From assembly GCA_944375795.1 (NCBI GenBank), contig CALWAU010000041.1, positions 1 to 48,848 on the forward strand: a stretch of DNA of 48,848 nucleotides, read 5' to 3'. The notes below the pieces were generated by a model that had not been told where the DNA came from, made no database searches, and saw only the letters and a program-made list of their open reading frames with translations. The position numbers and the translations under genes are program-made. The DNA is from an uncultured Clostridia bacterium (GTDB lineage Bacteria; Bacillota; Clostridia; Christensenellales; Borkfalkiaceae). Shown one piece after another: positions 44,531 through 48,848 of the stretch (position 1 is the first letter of the stretch; each line of letters starts with the position of its first letter).

Positions 44531-45198
44531 TTATTTTGTCAAATCCCAGTCTATGGGGGAAATCCCGTGTTCTTTCAGCCAGGCATTCGCCTTGGAAAAA
44601 TGGCGGCAGCCGAAAAATCCGTTGTAGGCGGAGAGGGGGGAAGGGTGCGCGCATTCGAGAACGAGATGTTTGCCGCAGTCTATGAGCGGCTTTTTGCTTC
44701 GCGCATTTCCGCCCCAAAGGATAAATACGACGTGTTCCTTTTCTCGGAAACGAGCCGTATCACGCTGTCCGTAAACCACGCCCAACCGCATTTGGAATGG
44801 GAATTTGCCTGGTGCGCGCGCACGGTCAGGGAGGTGTTCATGAGCAAAACGCCTTCCTTCGCCCATTTTGTAAGGTCGCCCGATTCGGGAATATCGCAGC
44901 CGATATCGTCTTTCAATTCCTTGAAAATATTTTCGAGGGAGGGCGGTTTTTCCACGCCGTCCCGCACCGAAAAACACAGCCCGTGCGCCTGTCCCTCATT
45001 GTGATAGGGGTCCTGTCCGAGCAGTACCGCTTTCAGGTCCCGAAACTGCGTATAGCGGAAGCAGTTGTAAAGATCGTACATGTCCGGGTAAATGACGCGG
45101 TGGCGGTATTCGTCTATCAGAAACTGCCGTATTTTCAGATATCGCTCGTCCTTGAACAGGGGGGCCAGCAGCTCGTTCCAATCGCCGAGATCGACCAT
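44531..45198 (-). pseudogene. ung: Uracil-DNA glycosylase, interrupted by an apparent one-base deletion
   Basis: Minus strand. The first frame (45198 down to 44680) has [20 protein letters not shown] with the catalytic Asp and PPSLENIF. The second frame (to 44531) has [15 protein letters not shown] and the DNA-binding [20 protein letters not shown]. They join if one A is added to the AAAA run of SEK (T-run 44739-44742 on plus). The repaired protein is 222 residues, the usual UDG length. It removes uracil from DNA. Either a recent pseudogene or a homopolymer error in the assembly. Confidence 0.88.
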
Positions 45199-45248
45199 GA
45201 TTTTCTCCTTTGCCTTTTATTTTTCCGTTTTACGGGGATTTTGTCCCC

Positions 45249-45905
45249 TCAAAGCTCCTCGAAGAGAACGGGGAGGGCGGCTTTCAGGTTTTTGAGCGCC
45301 TTCTCCCTGTTTTGCAGATACTGCTCCGTCGTGCTTCCGCTGCCCGCCACGTCGGAAATCGCCTTTACCGAATAGACGGGGAGCTGCGCCGCATATGCCG
45401 CCTGGACGACCGCCGCGCCCTCCATGTCCCGGATATCCGCCTTCAATTCTTCGGTGAGCAGGCGGTAATCCTCCGGGGAATCGTTGAAACGGTCGGCGGT
45501 CCCCAGCCTCTTTTTGGGAAAGGGGGCCTTGAAGGAGGCGAGCTTCAGATAATTTTCTTTATACTCGTCGAGGGTGCCTGTTTTCGTGCCGTTGAGCTGG
45601 GTGAGGTCGAAATCGAACTGCACCGCCTCTCTGATCTGATATACGCCGCAAAGCTCCGTACCCTCGTTCAGGCCGCCCGCTACGCCGAAATTGAACAGCT
45701 TTTCCGCGTCGAATTTACTTACGGCCAGCTGCGCGCCGAGGGCGGCGTTCACCTTTCCGACACCGCATACGATCACGGTTACGTCCTTGCCGAACGCCCT
45801 GCCGACGTACACTTGTTTTCCGCTCACGGTTAGGGAACGGAAAATTTCCGTCTGTTCCAATAAAATTTCCGCTTCGATGTTCATAGCTGCGATAACGCCT
45901 GTCAT
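45249..45905 (-). CDS. mtnN: 5'-methylthioadenosine/S-adenosylhomocysteine nucleosidase family protein
   Basis: A 218-residue purine nucleosidase fold enzyme, with FNFGVAGGLNEG (residues about 70), IRDMEGAAVVQAAY carrying the nucleoside-binding Met-Glu, and KAISDVAG with the catalytic Asp. MTAN cleaves adenine from MTA/SAH in the methyl cycle; other phosphorylases share the fold, so the substrate is probable. The start at 45905 is chosen because MTGVIAAMNIEAEILLE is the family N-terminus and AAGGAG lies upstream. It has its own promoter. Confidence 0.82.
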   Translation of the reverse strand: MTGVIAAMNIEAEILLEQTEIFRSLTVSGKQVYVGRAFGKDVTVIVCGVGKVNAALGAQLAVSKFDAEKLFNFGVAGGLNEGTELCGVYQIREAVQFDFDLTQLNGTKTGTLDEYKENYLKLASFKAPFPKKRLGTADRFNDSPEDYRLLTEELKADIRDMEGAAVVQAAYAAQLPVYSVKAISDVAGSGSTTEQYLQNREKALKNLKAALPVLFEEL

Positions 45906-45955
45906 ATTCCGATTCAAACTCCTTTTTCTCGCAAGTAAAATTTTTTCGTCCTTAT

Positions 45956-45984
45956 AGTGTAACAGATTTTCGCGAAATATGCAA
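45956..45984 (-). promoter_or_regulatory. Sigma-A promoter of the nucleosidase gene
   Basis: TTGCAT (45984-45979), 17 bases, TACACT (45961-45956) on the minus strand. Confidence 0.65.
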
Positions 45985-46052
45985 TCGCCTGAATAGGTTT
46001 TTTTTGAAATGTAGATAATATCCCATAGAAATTTTCCTTCGGAGGTAAACCC

Positions 46053-47300
46053 ATGAATCCATTTGAAGAAAAACCGCAAAAGGTGGAAAAGAGCTTTCGC
46101 AGCTGGAAAAACGTGCTGGTGCGGCCGTACGACAAGAACACGGTAGACCCTTACACCCGCCTGCGCGTCATTCTCATGAACGGCACGGAATTTGAATCGG
46201 TGCGCTTCGGGCACAGCTATTCCCGCGCCTGCACTAACAACGACATCCGCCGGGAATTGGCGCTCATCCGCCGCAGCGAACAGTTACAGCAAAAGAGGAT
46301 CGCTTCCCTGAAACCCATGGACGAAAATATTCTGGAACACACGATCGGTTACGAGCAGCTCGCGGTAGACCTCACCGCAAATCTCGCGCTGGCGGAGAAG
46401 AACGATTATGTCCGCCAGCAGCTCAATTTCGCGCTGTTGGAGGATTTCGACCATCTCTATCGCTATGCGGACCTGATGGAGCTGGAAAAGTCGGGCGACC
46501 CCGCGCGCCTGGTCGGGGATTATACGGAAATCATGCCGGGGCGGCCCACCGTCGCCGAATACCGCCATCCCTTCGACGACGTAAAATTCAACATCAACAA
46601 CTTTCTGAACGACCCGCTCACCCGCCTGCACGTCAACATCATCACCGCGGCGGAACAGCAGACGATGAACTACTATATGAACGTCGGAAATCTGTACGTC
46701 AGCGAGTTGGGCAGAAGGCTGTTCAACGAAATCGCGATGATAGAAGAACAGCACGTGACGGGTTACGGCTCGCTGAAAGATTCCTCCTGCACGTGGCTGG
46801 AAAATCTCGTCATGAACGAGTATACCGAGTGTTATCTTTACTATTCCTGCTACGAGGACGAAACGGACGCCCGCATCAAGAATATCTGGGAACAGCACTA
46901 TTCGGAGGAGGTCGCACACCTGCACAAGGCCGCGGAGCTCTTGCAGAAATACGAGGGAAAGGTTTGGCAGCAGCTCTTTCCCGAGGGCGGAGCGTTTCCC
47001 GAGCCGCTCCGTTTCCGCTCGCAGAAAGACTATGTGCGCGAGGTCCTCAAAAGCGTGCGCATGACCGCCGTCGAGGAGGGCTTCCGGGAGCTCGCCGCCG
47101 TGCCCGACAATTTCCGGTACTTCAACTATAACAAGGCGATAAACGGCAACGTCGAAACGGTGGGGACGCACTTCGTCATCAATCGCGCCATTTCCGAGTT
47201 CGGCAAAGACTACCGCATCGAAAATGCGCAGCATCCCGTTCCGGCGCTGGCAAAGCGCACCAAGGACAACACGGACGTGGGACGGGTCAAGGACGCGTAA
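46053..47300 (+). CDS. Large ferritin-like di-iron protein, unknown function
   Basis: A 415-residue protein. Four helices carry possible metal ligands: ALLEDFDHLYRY (about residue 128), NEIAMIEEQHVTG (about 230), NEYTECYLYYSCYEDE (about 255) and HYSEEVAHLHKAA (about 285-297). ExxH occurs in the second and fourth, as in rubrerythrin/ferritin-like folds. The C-terminal 120 residues are unrelated and end in a basic tail. No heme or FeS motif. Function is not known; an iron-oxidising or oxygen/peroxide-sensing role is inference. GGAGG precedes the ATG. Confidence 0.75.
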   Translation: MNPFEEKPQKVEKSFRSWKNVLVRPYDKNTVDPYTRLRVILMNGTEFESVRFGHSYSRACTNNDIRRELALIRRSEQLQQKRIASLKPMDENILEHTIGYEQLAVDLTANLALAEKNDYVRQQLNFALLEDFDHLYRYADLMELEKSGDPARLVGDYTEIMPGRPTVAEYRHPFDDVKFNINNFLNDPLTRLHVNIITAAEQQTMNYYMNVGNLYVSELGRRLFNEIAMIEEQHVTGYGSLKDSSCTWLENLVMNEYTECYLYYSCYEDETDARIKNIWEQHYSEEVAHLHKAAELLQKYEGKVWQQLFPEGGAFPEPLRFRSQKDYVREVLKSVRMTAVEEGFRELAAVPDNFRYFNYNKAINGNVETVGTHFVINRAISEFGKDYRIENAQHPVPALAKRTKDNTDVGRVKDA

Positions 47301-47322
47301 ATTCAAAAGCATACCGAAAAAC

Positions 47323-47349
47323 GGGCGCGGGATACTCCGCGCCCTTCTT
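47323..47349. terminator. Terminator between the ferritin-like gene and the GNAT gene
   Basis: GGGCGCGG (47323-47330) and CCGCGCCC (47337-47344) arms followed by TTCTTC; an A-run lies on the left for the minus strand. Confidence 0.65.
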
Positions 47350-48128
47350 CACGTCCGCCCCGCGTTCGTCTCCCGGACAAATTCTTCGCTCTTTACCGTC
47401 AGTTCCGCCCAGGCGGGCCGAAACCCGCAGGCGATCGCGTTGCGGACGGAAGGGATATTCGACCATGCGGCGCAGTAAAAGGGGACTTTTCCCAGCCTGA
47501 AAATCTCTTCCGCGAGAGCGGCGGTCAGGGCGGAAGCGATTCCCTTCCTTCGGTAACAAGGCAGCACGTCCACGCCTATCTGCCACATCTCTTCGCAGTC
47601 GGCGGACGCCCCCGCAAGTCCCGCTATCCTGTCCCCGTCCATCGCCGCCGCGGCCGTCATATCCAGCTCCCTGCGCTTTTCGCACAGGGCATTGCTCCAT
47701 TCGGGCAGATAGAGGGCGTCCAGTTCCCCCCGTTTCAGCAGCTTTATGGGATAGGGACAGGAAGGGCGGGCGAGGGCGGACGGGTCGGGCAGAAAATATT
47801 CCGCCATGAAACAGACGCGCAGCCCCTTTGGCCGCAGGGCGTCGTCCAGCGCGTGCAGATTGGGCGTTTCAAAGCAGTGTACGGCGGGATAGCGGCCGAT
47901 GTAGTCGCGGACGACCTCCTCGAGATCGGGGCGAACGGAAGCCACGACGTTGCCGCCGTAAGAGACCAGGTTGCACGCAAAGGGCAGGGAGAGGTATTTT
48001 CTCGCGCGCCCGTCCGGGCGGGAGTATACGACGACGTTTTCGCCCCGCAGGAAATCCTCCGGTCGGCAGTTCATGTCTGCGGCGGATTGCCGCATGGCGA
48101 TTTTCAGGATCTCATCCCCGGAAAACAT
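47349..48128 (-). CDS. GNAT-family N-acetyltransferase
   Basis: A 259-residue protein whose C-terminal part is a GNAT domain: MWQIGVDVLPCYRRKGIAS (residues about 187-205) is motif A with the acetyl-CoA-binding RxxG, followed by the FYCAAWSNIPSVRNAIACGF segment. The N-terminal 120 residues are an additional domain of unknown role, as in GNAT proteins with tandem folds. The substrate cannot be told. The start at 48128 follows AAAGGAG. Confidence 0.82.
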   Translation of the reverse strand: MFSGDEILKIAMRQSAADMNCRPEDFLRGENVVVYSRPDGRARKYLSLPFACNLVSYGGNVVASVRPDLEEVVRDYIGRYPAVHCFETPNLHALDDALRPKGLRVCFMAEYFLPDPSALARPSCPYPIKLLKRGELDALYLPEWSNALCEKRRELDMTAAAAMDGDRIAGLAGASADCEEMWQIGVDVLPCYRRKGIASALTAALAEEIFRLGKVPFYCAAWSNIPSVRNAIACGFRPAWAELTVKSEEFVRETNAGRT

Positions 48129-48170
48129 ATCGGAATTTCTCCTTTTTTCGGAAAGGCCGCCCGCTTCTCC

Positions 48171-48199
48171 TTGCCGTTTTTGAAAAAATGTGCTATACT
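48171..48199 (+). promoter_or_regulatory. Possible plus-strand promoter antisense to the phosphopantetheinyl transferase gene
   Basis: TTGCCG, 17 bases, TATACT with a TGC extension. Its transcript would run through the 3' end of the minus-strand gene. No coding frame follows that I can support, so this may be an antisense RNA promoter or a chance match. Confidence 0.4.
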
Positions 48200-48220
48200 G
48201 TCATCAGATTTACGGAAAAA

Positions 48221-48739
48221 TCAAAGGCGGATAATTTCCGTTTCCCCGCGGGCCTTTTCCCGGCAGAGGGCGACGACGTGTCCCTCGATTTCAAAATGCG
48301 AGAGCCGGACGGGAAGTTCCAGAGAGCGGTAAAAGAGTTTTCCCTTTATATATGACAGCCGCGAAAAGGCGTCGGCAAGCGTTCCGCCTATCCACTTGGT
48401 CGCGCTTTCCCGTGCCGTCCAATGGCGGAGAAACTGCTCTTTGTCGGCAATTTCCTCCCGTTCCTCGATCGGGAAGCGGGAGAGGATAAACCGATAGTCC
48501 GTCTCCCGTTCCGACGGCTCGGCGTCGATGCCGACATTGACCTCCGAAACGGCCGCAAACCAAAAAAATTTCGTGTGGGAAACGGAGAAAAAGAGGGGCG
48601 TGCCCTCCAGAAAGGGCTTCCCGTTTTCGCTCCGTTCGATGCGGGCGTCCCGGATGCCGAAGTGATCGGCAAAGACGGCGCGCATCAGCCTCTCGGTGGA
48701 CGGATATCGGTCTCTTTCCGCATAGAAGATTTTTTCCAT
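48221..48739 (-). CDS. 4'-phosphopantetheinyl transferase (Sfp/AcpT-type)
   Basis: A 172-residue enzyme of the Sfp superfamily that puts a phosphopantetheine arm on carrier proteins using CoA. Motifs: LFFSVSHTKFFWFAAVS, the metal-binding VGIDAE (about residue 82), and HWTARESATKWIGG in place of the usual WxxKEAxxK. Shorter than surfactin-type Sfp, like AcpT/holo-ACP synthases. The ATG at 48739 starts only six bases behind the -10 of its promoter, which predicts a leaderless mRNA. Confidence 0.85.
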   Translation of the reverse strand: MEKIFYAERDRYPSTERLMRAVFADHFGIRDARIERSENGKPFLEGTPLFFSVSHTKFFWFAAVSEVNVGIDAEPSERETDYRFILSRFPIEEREEIADKEQFLRHWTARESATKWIGGTLADAFSRLSYIKGKLFYRSLELPVRLSHFEIEGHVVALCREKARGETEIIRL

Positions 48740-48745
48740 GACTTT

Positions 48746-48774
48746 ATTATAACAGGCGGTATGCAAAATGTCAA
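48746..48774 (-). promoter_or_regulatory. Sigma-A promoter of the phosphopantetheinyl transferase gene
   Basis: TTGACA (48774-48769), 17 bases, TATAAT (48751-48746) on the minus strand. The -35 box overlaps the first codons of the divergent gene. Confidence 0.85.
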
Positions 48775-48848
48775 GAGCGGACCTCGCAAAAGAAAATTTT
48801 TTGAACGGCTATGCCTGTGCCCAGGCGGTATTTCTGGCTTTTTCGGAC
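48768..48848 (+). CDS. N-terminus of a C_GCAxxG_C_C-family protein, cut by the window edge
   Basis: The first 27 codons read MSRADLAKENFLNGYACAQA and continue to the edge. The NFLNGYACAQAVFLAF segment is the usual start of C_GCAxxG_C_C family proteins, membrane-free cysteine-rich proteins of redox or metal function that often carry two or more CxxC-like motifs. The family motif itself lies beyond the window. AGGCGG lies eight bases before the ATG. It diverges from the transferase gene with 28 bases between start codons. Confidence 0.7.
   Translation, partial: MSRADLAKENFLNGYACAQAVFLAFSD

Noticed and set aside
46020..46052. Sigma-G/F promoter upstream of the ferritin-like gene (TGAATA at 45990)
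   Set aside because: No CATA-type -10 at the right spacing; too weak to list.

Overview
The window is a chromosomal segment of an endospore-forming, low-redundancy Clostridia-type Firmicute, probably an uncultured gut lineage (a Christensenellales-like affiliation is inference only). The reasons are spoIVA and a YtxC-like gene, a lysine riboswitch, a threonine T-box, an AUU-initiated infC with a terminator-bearing leader, Shine-Dalgarno sites of GGAGG type and sigma-A promoters with 16-18 bp spacers, many with a TGn extended -10. Base composition is moderately GC-rich except for an AT-rich left edge (1-850) and an AT-rich insert near 32.3-32.9 kb.

Left edge (1-850): the 3' half of a tRNA-Thr(GGU) without a proper 5' half, its terminator and an orphan small ORF. 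This looks like an integration junction. 0.87-7.4 kb: an EamA transporter, then a tight run of M42 peptidase, Nudix hydrolase, shikimate-kinase-like protein, PanE-like reductase and glutamyl-tRNA synthetase, then a small lipoprotein followed by a two-copy 36-bp repeat. 7.5-10.6 kb (minus): asd-dapA-dapB under a lysine riboswitch and intrinsic terminator. 10.7-18.2 kb (plus): a membrane protein, methyltransferase, Hsp33, two helical-repeat proteins of unknown function, spoIVA with a sigma-E-like promoter, and a 55-codon gene.

18.4-21.7 kb: a 1032-residue protein built from about 20 copies of an (I/V)DY-centred repeat, an Ala/Glu-rich linker and a conserved-looking C-terminal domain. It is the most unusual gene here. 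21.8-25.7 kb: RNase J, then a TrmR/TrhP pair that would make 5-methoxyuridine at tRNA position 34. 25.8-31.9 kb: asparaginase, M3 and M29 peptidases, then two G3E (CobW-type) GTPases, the first with a 23-His metal-binding loop, the second fused to a YcgQ/DUF1980-like domain. 31.9-32.9 kb: a cluster of short palindromic repeats and a small membrane protein.

33-42.4 kb: translation genes. leuS (minus) is followed by a YtxC-like gene with a sigma-E-like promoter, T-box-controlled thrS, a TIM-barrel isomerase-like gene, infC-rpmI-rplT, a SpoU rRNA methyltransferase and yebC. 42.5-48.8 kb: a second PanE-like reductase, a PAS-GGDEF gene and an ung gene that are both interrupted by apparent one-base deletions in short homopolymers, an MTA/SAH nucleosidase, a large ferritin-like protein of unknown function, a GNAT acetyltransferase, a 4'-phosphopantetheinyl transferase whose promoter predicts a leaderless message, and the first 27 codons of a C_GCAxxG_C_C-family gene.
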